A stretch of DNA of 64,000 nucleotides, from NCBI RefSeq assembly GCF_002154225.1, contig NZ_MTSE01000002.1, positions 620,001 to 684,000 of the forward strand, read 5' to 3'. Numbering within the stretch: the first letter of the stretch is position 1; each line of letters starts with the position of its first letter. This DNA comes from Hymenobacter crusticola. Its GTDB lineage: Bacteria > Bacteroidota > Bacteroidia > Cytophagales > Hymenobacteraceae. A model generated the notes under the pieces. That model was not told the origin of the DNA, searched no databases, and saw nothing but the letters and a program-made list of their open reading frames with translations. The position numbers and the translations under genes were made by a program. Shown here in pieces: positions 54,286-61,688 of this stretch.

Positions 54286-56145
54286 ATGGCTGCTAATCTT
54301 CCTGTTCACTCACAAGTGCAAGGTGATATCGGTGCCACTGAGCCCCGGATCGAGCACGATGAGCATTTGCACCATGATGAGCATCATGAGCAAAGTTTTT
54401 TAACCAAATACGTATTCAGCACCGATCATAAGATTATTGCCAAGCAATTCCTAATTACAGGAATATTTTGGGCGATAATTGGTGGAGCTTTGTCTAGTTT
54501 GTTTCGTATCCAACTTGGTTGGCCAGAAGCAACTATGGATTGGTTGCAGCCAATCCTTGGCAAATGGGTAGAGGGAGGCAAACTTAATCCCGAGTTTTAC
54601 TTGGCTTTAGTAACTATGCACGGCACCATTATGGTGTTCTTTGTGCTAACCGCTGGCTTGAGTGGCACTTTCTCTAACTTTTTGATTCCATTACAAGTCG
54701 GTGCCCGTGATATGGCATCTGGCTTTATGAACATGCTATCATACTGGTTCTTCTTTGTATCAGGCTTGATCATGTTTACGTCCTTGTTCCTCGAAACAGG
54801 ACCTGCTGCAGCTGGATGGACAATCTACCCTCCACTCAGCGCATTGCCACAGGCAATTCCTGGTTCAGGCGCAGGTATGACGATGTGGTTGGTGAGCATG
54901 GCTTTGTTTATTATCTCCCAGCTACTTGGAGGGGTGAATTACATTACCACAGTTATCAACTTACGCACCCGTGGCATGAGTATGAGCAAGCTGCCACTAA
55001 CTATCTGGGCATTCTTCTTGACCGCGGTACTTGGTCTACTTTCATTCCCAGTTCTGTTTTCAGCGGCTTTGCTTTTGATCTTTGACCGTAGCTTCGGTAC
55101 TAGCTTCTTTTTGTCAGATATTTACATTGCAGGTCAGGCTTTAAACAACACAGGTGGTTCACCTATCTTGTTTCAACACTTGTTCTGGTTCCTAGGACAC
55201 CCAGAAGTATACATCGTAATCATGCCAGCTATGGGCATGGTATCTGAGATCTTAGCAACGAACGCTCGTAAGCCTATTTTTGGCTACCGTGCAATGATCG
55301 GCTCGCTATTAGGTATATCAGTTCTTGCGTTTGTTGTGTGGGCGCACCATATGTTTGTGACAGGCATGAACCCCTTTTTAGGTTCAGTTTTCATGTTCCT
55401 TACACTCATCATTGCGGTTCCCTCTGGAGTAAAAGTGTTCAACTGGCTCGCTACTTTGTGGCGTGGTAATATTCGCTTCACATCCGCCATGCTATTCTCT
55501 ATTGGCTTTGTGTCGTTGTTCATTGCAGGGGGGTTGACAGGTATCGTACTTGGTAACGCCGCTTTGGATATTCAAATGCACAACACTTACTTTGTGGTAG
55601 CACACTTCCACTTAGTGATGGGCAGTTCGGCTTTCTTTGGTTTGTTTGCCGGTGTATATCACTGGTTCCCAAAGATGTTCGGCCGCATGATGGATGAAAA
55701 GCTAGGTTATATACACTTCTGGCTTACCTTCATCGGTGTGTATCTAGTGTTCATGCCGATGCACTATGTTGGTATTGCTGGCTTTCCACGTCGGTATTAT
55801 GCTTGGACTGGTTTCGATTCATTCAGCCAATTCGCTGACTTAAATAAGTTCATATCAGCAGCAGCTATATTTGCTTTCGTTGGTCAGTTTGTGTTCATCT
55901 TTAACTTCTTCTATAGCATCTTCCGAGGTCGTCGTGCTACTGAGAATCCTTGGCGGTCGAGTACGCTTGAATGGACTACCCCGGTTATCCCTGGACACGG
56001 GAACTGGCCTGGAGCTATTCCTGCAGTTTATCGGTGGCCATATGATTACAGTAAGCCAGGAGCAACTGATGATTTCATTCCGCAGAACGTACCTTTCTCG
56101 GAAACAAAGTCTTCTAACATGCCTAATGAGCGTGAGCAAGATTAG
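54286..56145 (+). CDS. ctaD: cytochrome c oxidase subunit I
   Basis: 619 residues, twelve or so spans. Catalytic heme-copper subunit. Low-spin heme ligand in TMHGTIMVFFVL; CuB and Tyr-His crosslink motif GHPEVYIVIMPAMGM; CuB His pair in WAHHMFVTGM; heme a3 and a ligands in HNTYFVVAHFHLVMGS. An N-terminal His-rich stretch (about 20-40) precedes the first span. Followed by a strong terminator. Confidence 0.97.
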   Translation: MAANLPVHSQVQGDIGATEPRIEHDEHLHHDEHHEQSFLTKYVFSTDHKIIAKQFLITGIFWAIIGGALSSLFRIQLGWPEATMDWLQPILGKWVEGGKLNPEFYLALVTMHGTIMVFFVLTAGLSGTFSNFLIPLQVGARDMASGFMNMLSYWFFFVSGLIMFTSLFLETGPAAAGWTIYPPLSALPQAIPGSGAGMTMWLVSMALFIISQLLGGVNYITTVINLRTRGMSMSKLPLTIWAFFLTAVLGLLSFPVLFSAALLLIFDRSFGTSFFLSDIYIAGQALNNTGGSPILFQHLFWFLGHPEVYIVIMPAMGMVSEILATNARKPIFGYRAMIGSLLGISVLAFVVWAHHMFVTGMNPFLGSVFMFLTLIIAVPSGVKVFNWLATLWRGNIRFTSAMLFSIGFVSLFIAGGLTGIVLGNAALDIQMHNTYFVVAHFHLVMGSSAFFGLFAGVYHWFPKMFGRMMDEKLGYIHFWLTFIGVYLVFMPMHYVGIAGFPRRYYAWTGFDSFSQFADLNKFISAAAIFAFVGQFVFIFNFFYSIFRGRRATENPWRSSTLEWTTPVIPGHGNWPGAIPAVYRWPYDYSKPGATDDFIPQNVPFSETKSSNMPNEREQD

Positions 56146-56160
56146 GATTGCTTTATAGAG

Positions 56161-56207
56161 TACAAACGAAACGGGCTCCTGTATTACAGGAGCCCGTTTC
56201 GTTTGTA
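56161..56207. terminator. terminator between ctaD and ctaA
   Basis: TACAAACGAAACGGGCTCCTGT and its exact complement (56186-56207) form a perfect 22-pair stem with a three-base loop. It separates the act-cox part from the following genes, which may be transcribed by read-through or from a separate promoter. Confidence 0.85.
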
Positions 56208-56286
56208 AAGAATATGGCTTTTTACTCACAAGTAATGAGCAAAATCTTCTGCATTTATGTTCTTCAAGTAAATACGTGTCTACCAT

Positions 56287-57372
56287 ATGAATGTCGCAGT
56301 TCCTGCTTTTGCACGACGTTTTCGGTTAATGGGATTACTTACTGTTGCCGCAGTCTATTTACTGATTTTAGTGGGTGGAATTGTGCGCAGTACAGGCTCT
56401 GGTATGGGATGCCCTGATTGGCCTAAATGTTTTGGAATGTGGATACCCCCTACTGATATTCAGCAGCTTCCAAGTAACTATAAAGAGGTTTACACGGCTC
56501 AGCGTGTTGCGAAAAATAAGAAGCTCGCTCTCACATTAGAACGATTAGGATTTAAACAAGTGGCGGGGAGTATTTTCGCTCATCCTACCCAATATATAGA
56601 GACAGACTTTAATGCTACCAAAACGTGGATTGAATATGTAAACCGACTATTAGGAGCTGTTATAGGCATTCTTATTTTTTTGACTGTCTTGTTTGCTGTA
56701 CCTTATTGGAAGAAAGATCGTGTTGTTTTCTGGCTTGCTTTCTGGTCTTGGATTCTTACAGGTGTTCAAGGTTGGTTGGGGTCTTTGGTAGTATCTACCA
56801 ATTTATTGCCCATCATGGTAACCATTCATATGGGCCTAGCTTTGGTAATTGTAGGGTTGCTCATTTACGCTGTAGATCGTTCTCAAAAGGAGTTTAGAGA
56901 GGTAAGCAAAGTGGTTACGTCATCAAAGCTAACCTTTTGGCTGTGGCTGACTATTCTGCTTACGTTTGTGCAAATAGTAATCGGTACACAAGTGAGAGAG
57001 CAGGTAGATGTAGTAGCATTTGCTGAAGCATATAGTAGGCGAGCAGAATGGGTCAATCAGCTAGGCTCAGTATTTCATTTACATCGCACTTTTTCCATCT
57101 TTCTGTTGATAGCAAACCTGTATGTCGCGTACCGACTCTTACAGTTGCACTCGAAGCGTCTACAACAATTGGCTGTTAGTATAATTGCTTTAGTAGGAAT
57201 AGAGATGGTAGCTGGTATGACCTTAGCTTCATTTGCTTTGCCTGCAGCTGTACAACCTGTTCACCTCACCATTGCCACGATACTGTTTGGCGTTCAGTTT
57301 CTGACCGCTGTTTTACATCATCGGATTACGAAATTGACGTCACAAGCCACTTATCCCAGGGTTGTTGCGTAA
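56287..57372 (+). CDS. ctaA: heme A synthase (COX15/CtaA)
   Basis: 361 residues with eight spans. Oxidises the methyl group of heme O to the formyl of heme A. Features: VAAVYLLILVGGIVRSTGSGMGCPDWPKCFG with the conserved Cys pair (quoted as RSTGSGMGCPDWPKCFG), EYVNRLLGAVIGILI, GVQGWLGSLVVSTNLLP, TVHMGLA-like TIHMGLALVIVGLL, and IGTQVREQVD. The His ligands in EYVNRL and VHLHRT-like HLHRTFSIF are present. Confidence 0.94.
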   Translation: MNVAVPAFARRFRLMGLLTVAAVYLLILVGGIVRSTGSGMGCPDWPKCFGMWIPPTDIQQLPSNYKEVYTAQRVAKNKKLALTLERLGFKQVAGSIFAHPTQYIETDFNATKTWIEYVNRLLGAVIGILIFLTVLFAVPYWKKDRVVFWLAFWSWILTGVQGWLGSLVVSTNLLPIMVTIHMGLALVIVGLLIYAVDRSQKEFREVSKVVTSSKLTFWLWLTILLTFVQIVIGTQVREQVDVVAFAEAYSRRAEWVNQLGSVFHLHRTFSIFLLIANLYVAYRLLQLHSKRLQQLAVSIIALVGIEMVAGMTLASFALPAAVQPVHLTIATILFGVQFLTAVLHHRITKLTSQATYPRVVA

Positions 57373-57420
57373 ATTTGCACCCCTATTTACTCTCTACTTG
57401 AGAGTTTTGCCACTTGATTA

Positions 57421-58272
57421 ATGACAAAAGCCAAGGCTTATTTTCAGCTACTAAAGTTTCGACTAGCTTTAACGGTAGCCTTTTCCAGTGCTATTGGCTA
57501 TCTACTAGGAGCAAGGGAATTAAACTGGGGACTAGCTATGCTAGTATTGCTCGGGGGGTTAGCTGTAACAGGTTCTGCCAATACGATCAACCAGATTCAT
57601 GAAGTAGAGTTGGACAAGTTGATGAAGCGCACGGCTAAGCGCCCTTTGCCAAAAGGCATACTAAGTGTGACGGAAGCCTGGGTGTTTGCTATACTAGTGG
57701 GATGTTTAGGGCTTTTTATCCTAGCTCATTTCTTTAACCCACTCACGGCTGCACTCTCACTCTTGTCTTTGATTTTGTATGGCTTCATTTACACGCCACT
57801 TAAGACAATTTCTCCAGTGTGCGTAGCGGTAGGAGCTATACCAGGTGGCATGCCTCCTCTGCTAGGTTGGGTAGCAGCTACTGGCGTTTTAGGAGTGGAA
57901 GCTTGGGTGCTGTTTGGAATTCAATTTATGTGGCAATTCCCGCACTTTTGGGCTATTGCTTGGGTTTTAGATGAAGACTATAAGAAGGCTGGATTTAAGA
58001 TGCTGCCAACCCCTGGAGGCAAAGATTTGCGGACAGCTTTCCAGATAATGACTTACACGCTGCTTTTGATTCCTTTGAGTCTTCTACCATTGGAGCTAGG
58101 CATGACTGGAAAAACTTCGGCGCTTATTGCAGTAGTGTGCGGCGTATTGTTTTTAACACAGACCTTTTACTTGATGAGAACTTGCTCCAAGAAAGCAGCA
58201 ATGAACATCATGTTTGGCTCATTCCTGTACCTGCCAATTGTTCAAATTGCGTTGGTGTTTGATAAATTGTAA
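57421..58272 (+). CDS. ctaB: protoheme IX farnesyltransferase (heme O synthase)
   Basis: 283 residues, about eight spans, UbiA family. Adds farnesyl to protoheme to make heme O, the substrate of CtaA. Motif 1 is NQIHEVELDKLMKRTAKRPL with Asn-x3-Glu-x3-Asp (the first Asp of the consensus is Glu here), motif 2 GFIYTPLKTISP, then GAIPGGMPPLLGW and WQFPHFWAIAWVLDEDYKKAGF. Adjacent to ctaA (48-base gap). Confidence 0.95.
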   Translation: MTKAKAYFQLLKFRLALTVAFSSAIGYLLGARELNWGLAMLVLLGGLAVTGSANTINQIHEVELDKLMKRTAKRPLPKGILSVTEAWVFAILVGCLGLFILAHFFNPLTAALSLLSLILYGFIYTPLKTISPVCVAVGAIPGGMPPLLGWVAATGVLGVEAWVLFGIQFMWQFPHFWAIAWVLDEDYKKAGFKMLPTPGGKDLRTAFQIMTYTLLLIPLSLLPLELGMTGKTSALIAVVCGVLFLTQTFYLMRTCSKKAAMNIMFGSFLYLPIVQIALVFDKL

Positions 58273-58286
58273 TAACACGTTGCTTT

Positions 58287-58874
58287 ATGCATTCTTCTGA
58301 AACGCTTATCGATAAGGAACCGGGTACTGGTGTGCATCCATTGCGTATGCTACTAATCCTGATAATTGTGAGCATCATTATGATGTTTGCAGCTTTCACT
58401 AGCGGCTATATTGTACGTCGCGAGGAGGGCAACTGGCTTGAGTTCGATTTGCCTAGCGGCTTATTGATTAACACATTGGTGATAGCGTTAAGCTCCATTA
58501 CGATGCAATGGGCATGGTTTGCGGCACGCAAAGACAATGTACGCCAAGTACAGATTGGCATGTTGAGTACGTTCGCTCTAGGTATATATTTTCTTCTAGG
58601 ACAGTGGAACGTATGGGGGGATTTGGTGGCACACAAAGTTTACTTTGGTGGTACTGATTCAAATCCGTCAGGATCATTCACGTATGTATTAATGGGAGTT
58701 CACGCTTTTCACTTGGTTACAGGGCTTGTGTTTCTCTTGATAACCCTTGGACGTAGCTTACAGTACAAAGTACATTCGCGGCAGATGCTGACGATATCTA
58801 ATTGCACAATCTATTGGCACTTCTTAGGTGGGCTTTGGTTGTACTTGTATTTGTTCCTACTTTTGAACCACTGA
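58287..58874 (+). CDS. cytochrome c oxidase subunit III, first copy
   Basis: 195 residues, five spans. Heme-copper oxidase subunit III family: SITMQWAWFAARKDN, FALGIYFLLGQWNVWGDLV, YVLMGVHAFHLVTGLVFLLI and IYWHFLGGLWLYLYLFLLL. Starts 14 bases after ctaB. Together with the second subunit III just downstream it probably completes the oxidase; a two-gene subunit III arrangement is common in Bacteroidota. Confidence 0.92.
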   Translation: MHSSETLIDKEPGTGVHPLRMLLILIIVSIIMMFAAFTSGYIVRREEGNWLEFDLPSGLLINTLVIALSSITMQWAWFAARKDNVRQVQIGMLSTFALGIYFLLGQWNVWGDLVAHKVYFGGTDSNPSGSFTYVLMGVHAFHLVTGLVFLLITLGRSLQYKVHSRQMLTISNCTIYWHFLGGLWLYLYLFLLLNH

Positions 58875-58895
58875 TTTCGTATTTACCCGCACGCT

Positions 58896-59669
58896 ATGTC
58901 TACCACTTCCTCGACGCAGACTCTATCTCCGTCCGCCACTCTTGAAAAGCCGCGTACCGGTACTTGGGATGGGGGCAACGAACCATTCAAAGCGAGCTAT
59001 GGCAAGCTGATGATGTGGTTTTTTCTGCTGTCGGATGCCTTCACGTTCGCAGCCTTTCTCACGGCTTATGGCCTAATTCGTCATCGGCATCTAGCCTATG
59101 TCGGCAATGCAAAAGAGTTTGTTTTCTCCACTGCATATTGGCCTATTCCAGAAAAAGTATTTAACGCTTTTCCAGGCTTTCACGGCGTAGACTTGCCTCT
59201 AGCTTTCGTGGCGTTAATGACGATGATTCTTATCTTCAGCTCCGTCACGATGGTATTGGCAGTTGAAGCGGGCCAGCGGATGGATAAAGCTGATGTACAG
59301 AAATGGTTGCTTTGGACTATTCTGTTTGGTGCTACTTTCGTAAGCTGCCAAGCATTAGAGTGGTCTCACTTTATTGAGGGTACTGAAGCAGGGACCAAAA
59401 TGGCTGATGGCTCTATTTTTCATGGCGCTAACCTAGCTATGAATCAATATGGCCCGCCTTTGTTCGGCGACCTGTTTTTCTTTATTACCGGTTTCCATGG
59501 TACGCACGTGTTTAGCGGGCTATGCTTGCTAACGTGGTCTTTCATCGCTACCACCAATGGTACTTTTGAGAAACGTGGGCACTATGAAATGGTTGAGAAG
59601 ATTGGCTTGTACTGGCACTTTGTAGACCTCGTGTGGGTGTTCGTATTTACCTTTTTCTACCTGGTGTAA
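58896..59669 (+). CDS. cytochrome c oxidase subunit III, second copy
   Basis: 257 residues, about six spans. MMWFFLLSDAFTFAAFLTAY, TMVLAVEAGQRMDKADVQKW, ILFGATFVSCQALEWSHFI, FFITGFHGTHVFSGLCLL and GLYWHFVDLVWVFVFTFFYL are subunit III motifs, including the H-x2-H/Glu positions for lipid and proton access. 21 bases after the first copy. Confidence 0.94.
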   Translation: MSTTSSTQTLSPSATLEKPRTGTWDGGNEPFKASYGKLMMWFFLLSDAFTFAAFLTAYGLIRHRHLAYVGNAKEFVFSTAYWPIPEKVFNAFPGFHGVDLPLAFVALMTMILIFSSVTMVLAVEAGQRMDKADVQKWLLWTILFGATFVSCQALEWSHFIEGTEAGTKMADGSIFHGANLAMNQYGPPLFGDLFFFITGFHGTHVFSGLCLLTWSFIATTNGTFEKRGHYEMVEKIGLYWHFVDLVWVFVFTFFYLV

Positions 59670-59684
59670 GGAGTTTTGCTGACA

Positions 59685-59709
59685 GAGTAGCTCTCGTGAG
59701 CTATCACTC
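59685..59709. repeat. inverted repeat between oxidase subunits III and IV
   Basis: GAGTAGCTC, loop TCGT, GAGCTATCACTC: nine pairs with a three-base bulge, in the 69-base spacer. Arms resemble the GAGTAG units of other spacers. Confidence 0.4.
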
Positions 59710-59738
59710 AAGATTCAACATTATAAATTTAGAATTTC

Positions 59739-60080
59739 ATGGCTCACCACGCAGCAAATAGTCCGGTTCAAGTTGGCGAAATTCCAAAGCCTAACACAGG
59801 TTGGATCTGGAAAACCTTTTTCATTCTAGTCGCTATCACAGCTGTTGAGTTTCTTCTAGCTTTCACAATGCCAGCTGGAACGTTTCGCAATAGTATCTTT
59901 ATTGTAATGACTATTTTGAAGGCTTTCTTCATCGTAGCTGAATTTATGCACTTAAAGCACGAGACAAAGGCGCTGATCTGGACTATTTTAGTTCCAATGG
60001 CATTGCTAGTATGGCTGCTTGTTGCCCTCGTGTCTGAAGGATCTTCTATCGGAGAATCTGTCTTCAACGCTTTTAAATAA
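59739..60080 (+). CDS. cytochrome c oxidase subunit IV-like small membrane protein
   Basis: 113 residues, three spans. WKTFFILVAITAVEFLLAFT, IVMTILKAFFIVAEFMHLKH and ILVPMALLVWLLVALV. The KAFFIVAEFMHLKHE motif is the family hallmark of the COX4/CyoD-like superfamily. Thought to stabilise the oxidase. Confidence 0.9.
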   Translation: MAHHAANSPVQVGEIPKPNTGWIWKTFFILVAITAVEFLLAFTMPAGTFRNSIFIVMTILKAFFIVAEFMHLKHETKALIWTILVPMALLVWLLVALVSEGSSIGESVFNAFK

Positions 60081-60083
60081 GTA

Positions 60084-60761
60084 ATGAGGCCCAAGCAAAC
60101 CCTGTTACTGGGCCTCCTCTTGTTAGTACCAGTGCTAGGTTTTCTATTTCTAGCAACGTTTGGTACCAATCGTTACGCGCTGCCAACTTACCTTCCTGAC
60201 CATGTTGATTCAACGTTGGTAGGAGGGAAGTGGCAGCGCGATACTGTTTACCACCAGTTAGGCGATTTTAATCTACATTCTCAATCGGGTAGAGTTATAA
60301 GTCAAAAAGACCTAGCTGGAGGTGTGTATGTAGCGAGTTTCTTTTACACAAAATGTGTTGGTGCTTGCCCCCAAGTGAGCAGTCAGCTAACTAGAGTACA
60401 GGAGCAGTTTCGACATGAACCGAGGGTGAAGCTCGTTTCTTACAGTGTCGATGCTGAACATGATTCGGTAGCAGCTTTGGCTAGCTACGCAGAGCGTTAC
60501 GGAGCAACTGCTGGAAAATGGTTTTTCCTTACGGGAAGCAAGCCACAAGTATACCGCTTGATTACTCAAGATTATCATTTGCCCGAACCAACCGGCGTCT
60601 CGCCTGGTTTAGAACATAGCCAGCAGTTGTTTCTGGTAGACCGTGATAAGCGAGTACGTGGTATTTACGACGGTACCAAACAGAAGGAAGTAGATCGTCT
60701 TATCACTGAAATAGGCGTCTTATTGTATACCTATGACCACGACAATGCAGCCCGCCATTGA
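60084..60761 (+). CDS. SCO1/SenC-family copper chaperone
   Basis: 225 residues, one N-terminal anchor (about 5-25). Thioredoxin-like fold with copper-binding CVGACP (C-x3-C) and the conserved His in GLEHSQQLFLVDRDKRVRG. Delivers copper to the CuA site of oxidase subunit II. Its end overlaps the next gene by 29 bases. Confidence 0.93.
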   Translation: MRPKQTLLLGLLLLVPVLGFLFLATFGTNRYALPTYLPDHVDSTLVGGKWQRDTVYHQLGDFNLHSQSGRVISQKDLAGGVYVASFFYTKCVGACPQVSSQLTRVQEQFRHEPRVKLVSYSVDAEHDSVAALASYAERYGATAGKWFFLTGSKPQVYRLITQDYHLPEPTGVSPGLEHSQQLFLVDRDKRVRGIYDGTKQKEVDRLITEIGVLLYTYDHDNAARH

Positions 60762-61290
60762 GCCAGGCAGCTACACAAAGTATAAAATCATTCTAGGAGC
60801 ACTAGCTGCTATTGTTCCTCTCTTAGTAGCTGTGCTTTACTACTTTCCTGAGACCTTTCGGGTGCCAGGTGCGCAGGTGAAGTTCCTACCAGCATTAAAT
60901 GCCATTCTTAATTCACTAACAGCAGTTTGCCTTGTGATTGGCTACTACTTTATAAGGCGTAAGCAGATAACGCAGCATCGCCTTATGATGAGTATTGCCT
61001 TCTTGCTAGGGTCATTGTTCTTGGTCTCCTATGTTGTTTACCATTCGCAAGTAGCTTCCACGCACTTCGGAGGGGAAGGAACTGTGCGCTACATATATTT
61101 TCTGTTACTGCTTACTCATATTTCACTAGCGGTCGTCACAGTAGGCCTAGTGTTGTTTACGCTTTATTTTGCTCTTACTCAACAATTTACTAAGCATCGT
61201 AAGATTGCACGCTGGACCTTTCCGGTCTGGCTGTACGTTTCAGTTACAGGAGTCATCGTTTACTTCATGATTTCTCCGTACTACACCTAG
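60733..61290 (+). CDS. DUF420-family membrane protein
   Basis: 185 residues, about five spans. ALNAILNSLTAVCLVIGYYF, RRKQITQHRLMMSIAFLLGS, LVSYVVYHSQVASTHFGGEG and HRKIARWTFPVWLYVSVTGV with the paired His residues are DUF420 features. These proteins cluster with oxidase and heme-synthesis genes and may act in copper or heme handling. Start ATG 60733 or 60745 (M-Q-P-A-I-E), both inside the SCO1 frame. Confidence 0.88.
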   Translation: MTTTMQPAIEPGSYTKYKIILGALAAIVPLLVAVLYYFPETFRVPGAQVKFLPALNAILNSLTAVCLVIGYYFIRRKQITQHRLMMSIAFLLGSLFLVSYVVYHSQVASTHFGGEGTVRYIYFLLLLTHISLAVVTVGLVLFTLYFALTQQFTKHRKIARWTFPVWLYVSVTGVIVYFMISPYYT

Positions 61291-61334
61291 GTGAAGCACA
61301 TTCTAGGAAGACACTGCCAAAATTGTAAATTCAA

Positions 61335-61580
61335 ATGAAAAGATCATTTTTTGCCGGGTTACTGGTAATGCTATTAGGATCATTATTGAGCCTAATGCCA
61401 CTTACAACACATGCGCAGTGCTCCTTGTGTAGCAGCCAAGTTGAATCAGCACGCACTGAAAAAGATGCCCAGGATTTTTCCGGTCTTAACACTGGGATTT
61501 TATACCTGATGACCATTCCCTATTTGTTGGTTGGAGCTGTTGGGTTCTTTTGGTACAGGCACTCGCAGCAGCGTAAATAG
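61335..61580 (+). CDS. small membrane protein at end of the oxidase cluster
   Basis: 81 residues. Signal peptide or first span (about 4-26) ending T-H-A-Q, then CSLCSSQVES with a CxxC, and one C-terminal span (ILYLMTIPYLLVGAVGFFWY). Unnamed, but the CxxC right after the signal peptide suggests metal or redox handling next to SCO1/DUF420. A terminator follows. Confidence 0.78.
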   Translation: MKRSFFAGLLVMLLGSLLSLMPLTTHAQCSLCSSQVESARTEKDAQDFSGLNTGILYLMTIPYLLVGAVGFFWYRHSQQRK

Positions 61581-61642
61581 CTGTTGTTGTTAGTCTTCTA
61601 TTAGATTACCTAATAGATAGCAGATTCCGAAATGGAGCTAGG

Positions 61643-61670
61643 AAATGCCGCCGAATGGCGGCATTTTTGT
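61643..61670 (+). terminator. terminator at the end of the respiratory cluster
   Basis: AAATGCCGCC, loop GAAT, GGCGGCATTT, then TTGTTGTT. Ends the plus-strand cluster before the next gene. Confidence 0.82.
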
Positions 61671-61688
61671 TGTTACTCGTTTGTTAAC

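Noticed and set aside
57580-57640. Loss of a catalytic Asp in heme O synthase (NxxxE instead of NxxxD)
   Set aside because: Glu in this place is, to my knowledge, normal in CtaB proteins of Bacteroidota, and the remaining motifs are intact.
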